Assembly: GCA_030605085.1 (NCBI GenBank) | Contig: JAUWBH010000046.1 | Location: 1-34,829 of the forward strand | Direction: 5' to 3' | Length of the DNA stretch: 34,829 nucleotides | Source of the DNA: Promethearchaeota archaeon | Lineage (GTDB): Archaea > Asgardarchaeota > Lokiarchaeia > Sigynarchaeales > SOKP01 | Made by a program: the position numbers and the translations under genes | The notes under the pieces: generated by a model | Told to the model about the DNA's origin: nothing | Databases searched by the model: none | Seen by the model: only the letters and a program-made list of their open reading frames with translations | Shown here: positions 14,616 to 23,083 of the stretch, in pieces | How the letters are laid out: each line of letters opens with the position of its first letter | Numbering within the stretch: the stretch's first letter is position 1

Positions 14616-17300
14616 TCAACTAATACTTAAATTTCTTAATATTTTTCTTTTACCAATAAGCCTTGAGGCATTCAGATCAGAATCTACATATGTACCACAA
14701 TGCTTACAATGAAACATTTTTCCATTTCTGAAGCCTTCTTCTCTGCAAACAGCACAAATATGAGAAGATTTATAAGCGTCAACTACAACAAATTCTATAC
14801 TTTTCCTTAAAGCATTTTGCAAAGTCATGTATTGTACTTGCGAGAAAAACCAATGAGTCTGCCAAAATGCAATCCAGCTTCCTTTTTCCGATTTTTTTGA
14901 ATGTTTTGACCAACTTAACTCTTCTGCTTTAATTCTATTTGCCCCGTGATACTGAGCAATTCTGACGATTAATACAGACAGTCTATTAACGACTTCCTTA
15001 TTTAACCGTTGAATTTTACTCCAGATGTACGATTCTGTTTTCATTCGATGATACCATTTTATATTGTTCCAATAATCGTTTGGATGTCTATTTTCGTATT
15101 CCATCCTTAGCTTTTGAACGATTCTATGTTCCCTTCTTAAATTAATGAGTCTTTGTTTTATGTTTGAAGGATTTAATTCTTTATTTTGCAAATAGACGAA
15201 TTTGCCTGTAGTGTCGTCGAATTTTATATCAAATAAGGTTCTCTGATTAATAAAATGTCTCTTAATCTCGTCGTTATTTGATGGCTTTGATTTATCTCTC
15301 ACTGAAAGCACAGCAAAATGTTTTATGCCTAAATCTACTGAAACCTCTATGTTGTTGTTCTGTTTATTCTGAGGTATATGATTTCTGTCCATTTTTTTCT
15401 CAAATGGTTGGCATAAGATAAGCTTTTTGCCTTTAAGAGAGATAACGGGATTTCTTAATTTATATTCCTTCTTTAAAAACTCACGAAACCGTTTTTGCTG
15501 ATTTGTATTTAAGTTCAATACATATTCCTTACCTCTTTTTTTAATTAAACCGAAATTAATTGAAAAAGAATCTTTGTTAAATTCGTAAATATATTCAGTC
15601 ATAACCAATGGAATTGAAAGGCTCTTAATTTTTGGTATTGATGTTATACTATATATTTCAGAGCTAATTTCCTCTAATTCTTTTTTTAGATTATTTGTGA
15701 TAGTATTTATAGACACTATTCGTAAGAGTAAAGATTTTAACTCCGCTTTAGCACGATTTACTAGTTTAGAAATCGTATATTCTTTAAAACCGTTAAAATC
15801 TAACGATTTAACAGAAATTCTTGAAAGGTTTGGTTTAAAAATGTGTTTTGATAGATTTAAATTTGGATTCTGAACCAAATTTTTTAAATAATTTACAAGT
15901 TGCTCTAAAACTTTAATTTTTAACGATTTATGTAGTATTAAAGAGTACTGCTGAGATTTGGTAATTTGAACTTTATCAACTTTTCTATTTCTAATCTTTT
16001 TAAAATCATCAATCTCTAGAATAGAGTAATCGTTAAAGAGATTATTCACAAATGAGACTAAACAGTTATCTCCATGAATCTTTTTATATAATAATCGTTT
16101 TTTGGCTAATTTAGTAGTATCGGTCTTTATCTTCTGAATAAATAGCTTTAAGAGATAATCTTGAGGATTTAAATTTTGTCTCGAACGATTATTAACAACT
16201 TCTTTAGAAATTTTGGAAAAAAAATCGTCTAGCAACTCATTTGAACTATTTTTATTAAACGCTATAAAATCAATTAACTGTTCAATCCCTTTTTTTAGAA
16301 TTATATCCATTCTTTTACGAGAGAATAATATATTCCTTACCTGTCCAATATGATTTATAAGATATTCGTTGGAAGGATTGTCGTAATCGCCTAGTACATT
16401 TTTTCTGTGTTTAAAGTTGAAATCCGATAAAAATTCTTGAAATATTTTTTTTCCTGATAAAAATGCCTCTAAAATGTAGTATTTATCAATCACAGTAATT
16501 TTTTTACTTTCTGAATAATCCCATACTTCCCTACTCTTATCCGAACTTAATAACAAATTAAGGTTAGAGATTATTTTTTTTAATCGTTCGTTTCTTATTA
16601 TCCAATTTCTAACCGCATAAAAAGGGTATTGAAGTGCATTTTGTTTTGCTCTTTCAATTAATTTGGTAGATTTATCATAATTTGATTCGAACTTGCTTAA
16701 ATTTCGAGAAGGATCGTTTGGATCACTGTAATAATCGTAAATATATCTCCGAATCCTTTTTTTGGCAGAAATGAGTAATCGTTCGTTAGAATTAATTTTT
16801 TTAAAATCTATCTTTTCCTTTTGAGATACTGTTAATATAAAATTTGGGTTTTGATATGATTTATTGTATATAATAGACGGATTAGCTCTGATCTCATTTA
16901 TGAAAAATTCTATATATTTATTTTCAATGTCTCTGAACTTTATTATTTGTTTTCGAATATTGTCAAGTACAGATTTATCGGGTGGGATTAGCGCAAATTT
17001 TCTCGATATTATTCGATTAACAGCCTTTTTACGAAAACGCCATGTTAAGTTCAAATATTTTGCTATTTTTTTTACTAAAGCTATAGATGTACCGGCATTT
17101 TCAGCGATTTGCTCATAAGTTAAGTTTCTATAAAAGGAAGTTATCATTCTGATAATTTTTGAATATAAATCAACTTCTGCAATTTTAGGTTTAGATATTG
17201 GTTCATTTATTCTCTTAAGGATCTCTTTTGAGGTGAGAACTCTATTATTATTTCTAATTACTTTCCATATTGATTCTTGTTTTAATTTACTCAACTCCAT
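14616..17300 (-). CDS. Large TnpB/Cas12-like RuvC nuclease with N-terminal helix-turn-helix
   Basis: This 894-residue protein belongs to the TnpB/Cas12 superfamily of RNA-guided nucleases but is about twice the usual TnpB length. Residues 60-84 (LTYEQIAENAGTSIALVKKI) form a helix-turn-helix. From about 100 a TnpB-like start appears (KFALIPPDKSVLDNIRKQII), followed by a greatly enlarged helical region to about 560 in the REC position. Residues about 565-645 resemble the wedge domain (LRNPVISLKGKKLILCQPFE). The RuvC core is complete: Asp656 in VSVDLGIKHFAVL, Glu793 in IKAEELSW, and Asp875 in VDSDLNAS. A zinc ribbon uses Cys849, Cys852, Cys865 and Cys868. No TnpA transposase, cas1/cas2 or CRISPR array is in the window. 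ATG 17300 has a weak GAGAAGG site. All catalytic residues present argue for an active enzyme. Confidence 0.88.
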   Translation of the reverse strand: MELSKLKQESIWKVIRNNNRVLTSKEILKRINEPISKPKIAEVDLYSKIIRMITSFYRNLTYEQIAENAGTSIALVKKIAKYLNLTWRFRKKAVNRIISRKFALIPPDKSVLDNIRKQIIKFRDIENKYIEFFINEIRANPSIIYNKSYQNPNFILTVSQKEKIDFKKINSNERLLISAKKRIRRYIYDYYSDPNDPSRNLSKFESNYDKSTKLIERAKQNALQYPFYAVRNWIIRNERLKKIISNLNLLLSSDKSREVWDYSESKKITVIDKYYILEAFLSGKKIFQEFLSDFNFKHRKNVLGDYDNPSNEYLINHIGQVRNILFSRKRMDIILKKGIEQLIDFIAFNKNSSNELLDDFFSKISKEVVNNRSRQNLNPQDYLLKLFIQKIKTDTTKLAKKRLLYKKIHGDNCLVSFVNNLFNDYSILEIDDFKKIRNRKVDKVQITKSQQYSLILHKSLKIKVLEQLVNYLKNLVQNPNLNLSKHIFKPNLSRISVKSLDFNGFKEYTISKLVNRAKAELKSLLLRIVSINTITNNLKKELEEISSEIYSITSIPKIKSLSIPLVMTEYIYEFNKDSFSINFGLIKKRGKEYVLNLNTNQQKRFREFLKKEYKLRNPVISLKGKKLILCQPFEKKMDRNHIPQNKQNNNIEVSVDLGIKHFAVLSVRDKSKPSNNDEIKRHFINQRTLFDIKFDDTTGKFVYLQNKELNPSNIKQRLINLRREHRIVQKLRMEYENRHPNDYWNNIKWYHRMKTESYIWSKIQRLNKEVVNRLSVLIVRIAQYHGANRIKAEELSWSKHSKKSEKGSWIAFWQTHWFFSQVQYMTLQNALRKSIEFVVVDAYKSSHICAVCREEGFRNGKMFHCKHCGTYVDSDLNASRLIGKRKILRNLSIS

Positions 17301-17325
17301 ATTTGCAACCTTCTCATTAATCTAA

Positions 17326-17676
17326 TCAAGCTCTCTGATATAACTTATACTCTCCTCTGTCGTAATTATAAGATCTTAATATATCTTTGGTAATTCTTGC
17401 AGATGAATGACAATAATGTGTATGTAATAATGGATATTTGGATTTCCATTCGTTATAAAAATTTTTTCTAATCATTGGATAAGAGGAATAGTCGTAATAT
17501 GTATTACCTTTCTTGGAAACTTTCCTAAAAAGAGGATTTTCGATACACTTATCTATTAAAAAATTGACAGAATCTTTAAAACAATTAATAGTATACACAA
17601 TTTTCTCGTATTTCCTTTTAGTGAGTTTCAAAGATTTTATCTTCACTGTTTTTATTACTTTCAAAAGAAATACCAT
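17326..17676 (-). CDS. TnpB N-terminal fragment or stand-alone WED/REC-like small protein
   Basis: About 116 residues that match the N-terminal part of TnpB only: a first strand (KTVKIKSLKLTKRKYEKIVY), then the helical REC segment with SVNFLIDKC, YPMIRKNFYNEWKSKYPLL and HTHYCHSSARITKDILRSYN. The wedge and RuvC parts do not follow; the frame ends after a short YDRGEYKLYQRA tail. The stop is 25 bases before the start of the large nuclease on the same strand. It may be the stump of an older TnpB, cut when the second gene arrived, or a separately encoded module. ATG 17676 is preferred over the TTG one codon upstream. Intactness of the reading frame over 116 codons is notable. Confidence 0.65.
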   Translation of the reverse strand: MVFLLKVIKTVKIKSLKLTKRKYEKIVYTINCFKDSVNFLIDKCIENPLFRKVSKKGNTYYDYSSYPMIRKNFYNEWKSKYPLLHTHYCHSSARITKDILRSYNYDRGEYKLYQRA

Positions 17677-17679
17677 CAA

Positions 17680-18100
17680 TCGTGTTGAATAAACTAAAAT
17701 TATAAGCTTATTAGAATGTCTGACTATTTAAATTAAAGACCCTAACAAATTTTTGAATTTTATATTTTTCAATTAATTTATGAACACTTTTTTTAAATAT
17801 ATATATTTGAAAAATGTCTAAAGAGTAAAATCAGAGTCCCATATGATTTATGGAATCGTTCTGAATTCAGTAAGAAAAAACTGAAATTTTTATGAAAGTA
17901 TTGATATTAAAAATAATTAAATAAGGAAAGGAAACGGATCTCAAGAATATCAATTGTTTATTATTAGGTATTATTTGAACTTGTAAGCCATTAACAGAAG
18001 ACAATATATATATATATAAATTGATATCTTATTATTAACTACAAATAAATTTTTAAGTAAAAGAAATATAAAAAAATTAAAATAAAAATTAAAATAAAAG
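17680..18100. other. Gene-free AT-rich region left of TnpB-like locus
   Basis: This stretch of about 420 bp lies between the TnpB fragment and the ubiquitin-like gene. It contains a 10-bp palindrome ATAAGCTTAT (about 17701-17710), the alternating tract aaatatatatattt (about 17795-17808), CTGAATTCAG (about 17862-17871) and a (TA)n run near 18006-18018 that could include the promoter of the next gene. The left end of the mobile element may be here, but I could not match any sequence to the right-end region. No coding frame is convincing. Confidence 0.4.
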
Positions 18101-18319
18101 GTGCCCCTATTGAAACAAGTAAGTGAATTATTGGAAACAGGAATTTATGAAGTCTTTACGCCCGAAAAAGAAATGACCGTTGCGGATTTATTGAAAGAGT
18201 TAAATTTGGAGAATAAATATTTTGGAATCTTAGTGGATGGCAAAAAAGCCGAACCAAGCACGAAAATTGACTCAAATTCAGAAATTGTTATTCTTCCGCA
18301 CATTGCCGGCGGGGCGTAA
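18101..18319 (+). CDS. Ubiquitin-like sulfur carrier/modifier (MoaD/ThiS/SAMP family)
   Basis: A 72-residue beta-grasp protein of the MoaD/ThiS/SAMP type. Such proteins are adenylated at a C-terminal Gly-Gly and then carry sulfur (molybdopterin, thiamine, tRNA thiolation) or are joined to target proteins. Visible features are the helix MTVADLLKELNLEN, the strand FGILVDGKKAE, and the end SEIVILPHIAGGA. The family usually stops right after Gly-Gly; here one Ala follows (GGC GGG GCG TAA). This would need trimming before activation, as with eukaryotic ubiquitin precursors, or the protein is used differently. It starts with GTG; the N-terminal strand is short, so the true start is uncertain. No E1-like or JAB protease gene is in the window. 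Confidence 0.82.
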   Translation: MPLLKQVSELLETGIYEVFTPEKEMTVADLLKELNLENKYFGILVDGKKAEPSTKIDSNSEIVILPHIAGGA

Positions 18320-18626
18320 AAGGAAAAAGTAAAAAATATTTTTTTTCTCACTCTTTTTTTAAAGTTTCCTCAATTTATATAATTTTTAGAGGTATTTAAG
18401 ATAAGTTTCTAGTTGAAATTTTTTTAAGAAAATTATTTTGTTAAATAGAGAAACTAAATAAACACGAAGATCTTGTTCATTTTTGCCGTTTACAATTCAC
18501 CAATGTCGAAATAGATCTAAGTGAGATAGTTTAAAGAAAAATTTAAGTTACTTTTTGACTCTTTTTTTATTTTTAATTTGTTAAAAAATATTGGATTTTA
18601 TAAGATTTAATGTAAATTCATATTTA
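18320..18626. other. Gene-free AT-rich spacer
   Basis: About 300 bp between the ubiquitin-like gene and the peptidase. A T-rich tract (18340-18362) right after the first gene may end its transcript. I see no other structure or reading frame of note. Confidence 0.4.
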
Positions 18627-19805
18627 ATGACAATCACTGAAAATTATGCGTATGATATTGCTAAGAAATTAGCCTTCCCTCGCTTAATTGGTTCTGAAGG
18701 GGAAAAAAAGGCTATTGAACTTGTGGTAGAAGAATTTCAAAAAGTAGGATACGATTTGATCCATCGCGAGAAATTTAAAACCTCATTTCGCAGTTGGATT
18801 ATCGTGAGATACATGTTTCTCCCATTTGGTGTCCTTCTTATTCTATTGGCGTTATCTTTTTATATAAACCCTTGGATTACGTTAGGATTAGTAGGTCTGA
18901 ATTTTATCTTGCTTTTTAAAGCTCTGGGACTAGCTACAAGCGATAAAATTATTTTTGCAAAGAACGAGGATAAAAACTATGAAACTGAAAACCTCTATGT
19001 GGAGTTAAAAAGTAATAATTCTAAGGCTAAAATCGTTTTCATGGGTCATTTGGACTCTAAATCTCAAACTTTTTCAAGTTCGACGCGAATTCTTATTTTC
19101 TTAGTTGCTGCTTTTGGTACTTTAATAATGTTGATTTTATACCTCATTTTATGTATTGTAAGAATCTTTGTACCATTTAATATTCTCCTGTTAAACCACA
19201 TTCTTCTATTCATTTGTGTAAGTATTGCTATAATTGGAGCCCTTAACATTTTTAATAAAACGGGTAATGTATCTCCCGGTGCGTTTGACAATGCGTCCGC
19301 TGTAGGAACGGTAATTGAACTTGCCAAATATTTTAAGGAGAATCCTGTTGATAATGTCGATCTTGTATTCTTAACCCCTAGTTCTGAAGAGTTAAACTTA
19401 GGAGGAGCAAAGGATTTCATGTCAAAACATAAAGAAGAATTTGATAAAAATTCGACATATTTTATTAATTACGATCTCATAGGAGGCTCTGAATTAATCA
19501 CGATAGTCACCTCGTATGGAATTCCTCGAAAAACCTCGTCAAAGAAATTAAACGATTTATTTCTTAAAAGTGCTAAAGAATTAGGAATTAAAGCTAAAAG
19601 CGTTTATTTACCTACAGGGGCTTGGTCAGATTACATGCCGGTTGTTAAACACGGATTTGAAGCGTGTTGGATCGGTTCTCAACCAGGTTTGAAGTATGTC
19701 CATACTAAAAAAGATAACATGAGTTTAGTATCTAAAGAGGGTTTAAAAAACACGCTTTTATTAACCATAGAGGTCGTAAACAAGATAAATAACGAATTTA
19801 ACTAA
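18627..19805 (+). CDS. Membrane-embedded M28-family metallopeptidase
   Basis: A zinc aminopeptidase-type (M28) protein of about 392 residues, interrupted by membrane helices. Numbered from the alternative TTG at 18591, the metal ligands are His153 (MGHLDS), Asp233 (SPGAFDNASAVG), Glu267 with catalytic Glu266 (TPSSEELNLGGA), Asp295 (FINYDLIGG) and His371 (KYVHTKKDN). All are present. Two hydrophobic helices lie at about 71-115 and two or three more at about 166-220, inserted between the first and second metal ligands. The protein is thus anchored in the membrane, unlike most M28 enzymes. I prefer ATG 18627 (MTITENYAYDIAKKLAFPRL) because family homology begins there. Its substrate is unknown. 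Confidence 0.88.
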   Translation: MTITENYAYDIAKKLAFPRLIGSEGEKKAIELVVEEFQKVGYDLIHREKFKTSFRSWIIVRYMFLPFGVLLILLALSFYINPWITLGLVGLNFILLFKALGLATSDKIIFAKNEDKNYETENLYVELKSNNSKAKIVFMGHLDSKSQTFSSSTRILIFLVAAFGTLIMLILYLILCIVRIFVPFNILLLNHILLFICVSIAIIGALNIFNKTGNVSPGAFDNASAVGTVIELAKYFKENPVDNVDLVFLTPSSEELNLGGAKDFMSKHKEEFDKNSTYFINYDLIGGSELITIVTSYGIPRKTSSKKLNDLFLKSAKELGIKAKSVYLPTGAWSDYMPVVKHGFEACWIGSQPGLKYVHTKKDNMSLVSKEGLKNTLLLTIEVVNKINNEFN

Positions 19806-20067
19806 AGACCACTCGCTTGCGTCGCCATTACGGTAATAACATCTTATTTGGGGTGAATTCCAATTATCTCTATTCGCTTCAATTAATGTGAATTTATCAC
19901 TTCTGCATTCCTAATAATACTATTTCCACTTTTCAAGAATATGAAAGAAAAATTGCGTAATAGGTCTTTATATGTTGCTAAAATAAAATAATATTTTTAA
20001 TCTAAGTTTTTTAAATCGATGATTTTTCATTTCTCAAAATTAATTAATAAAATCTCTTATTAACATG
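19806..20067. other. Gene-free region before the histone-fold gene
   Basis: The first 60 bases are less AT-rich than the surroundings (CTCGCTTGCGTCGCC near 19812-19826), then the DNA turns AT-rich. I found no reading frame, and no hairpin beyond a few base pairs. A short conserved RNA cannot be excluded. Confidence 0.3.
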
Positions 20068-20087
20068 ATAAGTTTTTAAAAACTTAT
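20068..20087. promoter_or_regulatory. Perfect 20-bp palindrome at the histone-fold gene promoter
   Basis: ATAAGTTTTTAAAAACTTAT is a perfect palindrome ending 36 bp before the ATG at 20124. Its AT-rich centre could itself be the TATA element, and a dimeric regulator bound here would block the core promoter. It could be chance in AT-rich DNA, but 20 bp with no mismatch is unusual. Confidence 0.5.
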
Positions 20088-20123
20088 TTTATCTTAAAAC
20101 AAAAGAAAGAGAAGACTACAAAA

Positions 20124-22952
20124 ATGAGCGAGCAAATTGAAGGAATAATATTAGAGCAAAGCCCCTTATTTTTAAACAGAGACGAGGAGATGAAAGGTTT
20201 CCTTTTGAAGCATTTTGAGAACTTATTTGAAGATTATAAATTATTAAATCTGGATAGATTTGACATGAGCGAGAGAATTTTAAAGGCGGGATTTCATAAG
20301 GAATTATCTGGGTGGCTCAATATTTATAAAAATATTGTTATTAGCTCACATTTAATTGAAGCAGGTAAAAAGAAACGATATGATTATAAATTCTATTTTA
20401 TAGAAGAAAAATTAGACGAAGAAACAATCGAGTTAATTACAGATGGTCTAAATGAAGTTGAAAGTCTTAAACGCAAATTTAAATTTGAAGAAGCGATCGC
20501 AAAAGTTGATGAAATGTTAAATCTTATTAAAAATAAGGAAGATAGAGTGTTCAATTTAAAATTATACCATGCTCGGACGGATGTTATTGATGCTGAGATC
20601 GAGTACAAAAGATTAATGGCTAGATTAATTGAATTAGAAAAAATAATAAAAGTCGATATAAAAATTGAAGATCTAGAAAATGACGATTTAAACTTTTTTA
20701 TCGAAAATTGCGAAGAGATCGTTCAAATTTCTAAAGCCCTTAAGAAAGGACCTTTAATAAGAAAATATTCAAGTATATTAGAGAAGTCTAAAAATGAGAT
20801 AAAATTAAGAAGAGATTTAGCAAGATTGGAACAATATATTTTGCAAAATAGAGAAAGAAAAAATTTCATTGCTGCGATAAATGATTGTGAAAATATAATT
20901 AAGTTAGCTACTGATAACGCTAAAACTGAATTAGCTGAGAAATATACTCAAATTTTAAAAGAAATTAATGAAGAAATTGAAAAAATTAAAAATAATATAG
21001 AAATTGCCATGGATGAGAGCGCAAAATTGATTGAAGATTCAAACTTTGAAGATGCTTTTTCAAAAATCAATTTCGCTTTAGAGCTACTAGATATCACGCA
21101 GTTTAAAGGTTATGAGAATTATGAAAAGAGATTGTTAGAAAAAAGGACCGAATATATCAATATTCAAGAAGATCGTTTAAAATTAGCTAAAGACATTACA
21201 GAGTTAGACAATAAATTAAAACAAAAAATTGAGAATAAAAAACTTTTTTCAGCTAAAAATTATTGCGAAAGATTAATAGAGTTATCGAAAGAAAATAATA
21301 AAGATGAGTTAGTAAACAATTATATGCTATTATTAGAGCAAATCAATAAAGAAATAGACGAGTTAAAGGAAAAGATTGAAGATGAAATTAAAGAGAGCGA
21401 AAAATTAAGCGAAAATCTCTATTTTGAAGAAGCAATTTCCAATATTAATTCTATGCTCAAAATCATTGGTGAAAACCTTCCTGCATATAGGATAAAACTA
21501 GAAAACACCAAGAATATTATATTAAAAGCAGAAAATGAATATAGACAACTTGAACGTGAAATTGACGAGTTAAATGAAGTTTTAGGGGATTATCTAGTTA
21601 GGAAAAATTTTACTGCTGCAATAGAAATTTGTGAAAAAATCATTAATATATACAAACAGCATCGAGCAGCATCAAAGTTAATAGACAACTACACGACTAT
21701 TTTAAACCAACTTACAAACAAAGTGGAAGAAATCAAAAAAGGTATTGAAATTCTTTTGGAAGAAAGTTATTCTCTCGTCGTCGAATATCTGTTCAAAGAA
21801 GCCCTCTCTAAAATCGCAAATGGAATGGATTTAATAGGGGAACAAGATCTTCCAGAATATTCCAGAAAATTAAAAATTAGAAAAGAACAAATTTTTGAAG
21901 CTCAAGAAAAATATATTAAATTTACCGCCGATGTTGAAGATTTAGAAAAACAGCTTGAAGTTAATCTTGAAAATAAAAATTTAGTTATGGCACTAAATAA
22001 ATCCGATTTATTAATAAATATTTATGAATCCTTAAATCAACCCGAATTAATCAAAAAATATACTGACATTTATAATGAAATTAATAAAGAAGTTGGGGAG
22101 ACCAGAAGTAAAGTCGATACAGTTATAATTACTAGTCATAAATTAAGCGCTAATTTTGAATTTGAAGTAGCTATTTCAAATATTGATAAAATGTTGAAAT
22201 CTATGGAAGAACAAAATTATCCAGATTTAAAAAGAGCGTTAGAAAATAAAAGACAAGAAATAATCTCTCTCGAAGTGAAATATAAAAAATATCTAACTCA
22301 GATTGAAGAATTAGATAAAGAACTTGAAGATAATATTAAAGAAGAAAATTATGTTGCTGCATTAAATATTTGCGAAGAGATCATCCATATTTCTGAATTA
22401 AATAATAATCAAGAATATATTAAAAAATACAAAAACAAACTTAAAGAGATCAAAAGCGAATTTCAAAAATTTTCGAAATTAAAAAGCTCGTTGGCGAAGG
22501 GAGCTATAAAAGTAAAAGGCTCACTGGCGAAGGGATCTACAAAAGCAAAAAGCTCATTGACGAAGGGAGCTATAAAAGCAAAAAGCTCACTGGCGAAAGG
22601 AGCTATAAAAGTGACGAAAGGAGTATCAAAAATTAAGATACTAAAAGAGAAACCATTAAAAAAGGAGTTATTAGCAGAACAAGCAAGATCTGAAATAAGA
22701 AAATCTAAAACATCATGTATTCGAAAAGGTTCTAGCTTTTATCCTTATATTAGATGGACGCCAATTCGTAGATTAATGAAGGATGCAGGTGCACATATAG
22801 TAGCTTGTAAAGCTGTAATTGAGTTAATAGAGTGGATGGGTACTGCAGCCGAAACAATAACAAAGACAGCGTTAACGCTAACAGAACATGCCAAAAGAAA
22901 GAAAATATCTAAATATGACATATTATTTGCTGTGAAATACCTCAAGTCATAG
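20124..22952 (+). CDS. Giant histone-fold protein: helical repeats, Lys-rich linker and C-terminal archaeal histone
   Basis: A 942-residue protein with an unusual layout. Residues 1-110 are an N-terminal helical domain. About 110-785 hold four to five repeats of roughly 125 residues, each a charged helix pair with a signature like NFIAAINDCENIIKL, SAKNYCERLIEL, NFTAAIEICEKIIN or NYVAALNICEEIIHI, followed by a second pair of the FEEAISNINSMLKI type. Residues 788-835 are a Lys/Ala/Ser/Gly linker of about four 11-residue repeats. Residues 877-942 are a histone fold: PIRRLMKDAGA matches PIGRIIKDAGA of HMfB, and the Arg925/Asp932 pair of HAKRKKISKYDI matches the HMfB R52/D59 clamp. The C-terminus may bind DNA or pair with another histone while the long arm reaches other partners. 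No ATPase motif. Stop is TAG. Confidence 0.9.
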   Translation: MSEQIEGIILEQSPLFLNRDEEMKGFLLKHFENLFEDYKLLNLDRFDMSERILKAGFHKELSGWLNIYKNIVISSHLIEAGKKKRYDYKFYFIEEKLDEETIELITDGLNEVESLKRKFKFEEAIAKVDEMLNLIKNKEDRVFNLKLYHARTDVIDAEIEYKRLMARLIELEKIIKVDIKIEDLENDDLNFFIENCEEIVQISKALKKGPLIRKYSSILEKSKNEIKLRRDLARLEQYILQNRERKNFIAAINDCENIIKLATDNAKTELAEKYTQILKEINEEIEKIKNNIEIAMDESAKLIEDSNFEDAFSKINFALELLDITQFKGYENYEKRLLEKRTEYINIQEDRLKLAKDITELDNKLKQKIENKKLFSAKNYCERLIELSKENNKDELVNNYMLLLEQINKEIDELKEKIEDEIKESEKLSENLYFEEAISNINSMLKIIGENLPAYRIKLENTKNIILKAENEYRQLEREIDELNEVLGDYLVRKNFTAAIEICEKIINIYKQHRAASKLIDNYTTILNQLTNKVEEIKKGIEILLEESYSLVVEYLFKEALSKIANGMDLIGEQDLPEYSRKLKIRKEQIFEAQEKYIKFTADVEDLEKQLEVNLENKNLVMALNKSDLLINIYESLNQPELIKKYTDIYNEINKEVGETRSKVDTVIITSHKLSANFEFEVAISNIDKMLKSMEEQNYPDLKRALENKRQEIISLEVKYKKYLTQIEELDKELEDNIKEENYVAALNICEEIIHISELNNNQEYIKKYKNKLKEIKSEFQKFSKLKSSLAKGAIKVKGSLAKGSTKAKSSLTKGAIKAKSSLAKGAIKVTKGVSKIKILKEKPLKKELLAEQARSEIRKSKTSCIRKGSSFYPYIRWTPIRRLMKDAGAHIVACKAVIELIEWMGTAAETITKTALTLTEHAKRKKISKYDILFAVKYLKS
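22485..22625 (+). repeat. 33-bp tandem repeats encoding the Lys-rich linker
   Basis: About four copies of a 33-bp unit encode variants of SLAKGAIKVKG, SLAKGSTKAKS and SLTKGAIKAKS. The DNA itself is conserved between copies (for example 'ctcactggcgaagggagctataaaag' variants), so the array is fairly recent and may vary in copy number. Its composition recalls the tails of linker histone H1. Confidence 0.85.
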
Positions 22953-23083
22953 CTTTCTATAAACTAACTCGTATTTAAAACTTATTTTGTTTTTTCTCTT
23001 AATTTTCTTAATTTTCTCGGTTTTTTTCAAATGGGTTAGCAAAATAACTTTGTGTTTGTAATTGAAAAACTGATTTTAGTACA

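Noticed and set aside
18006..18018. (TA)n run as a distinct regulatory repeat
   Set aside because: Simple AT microsatellite; at most part of a promoter.
14376..18100. CRISPR array near the Cas12-like gene
   Set aside because: No regularly spaced direct repeats of 20-40 bp are visible on either side.
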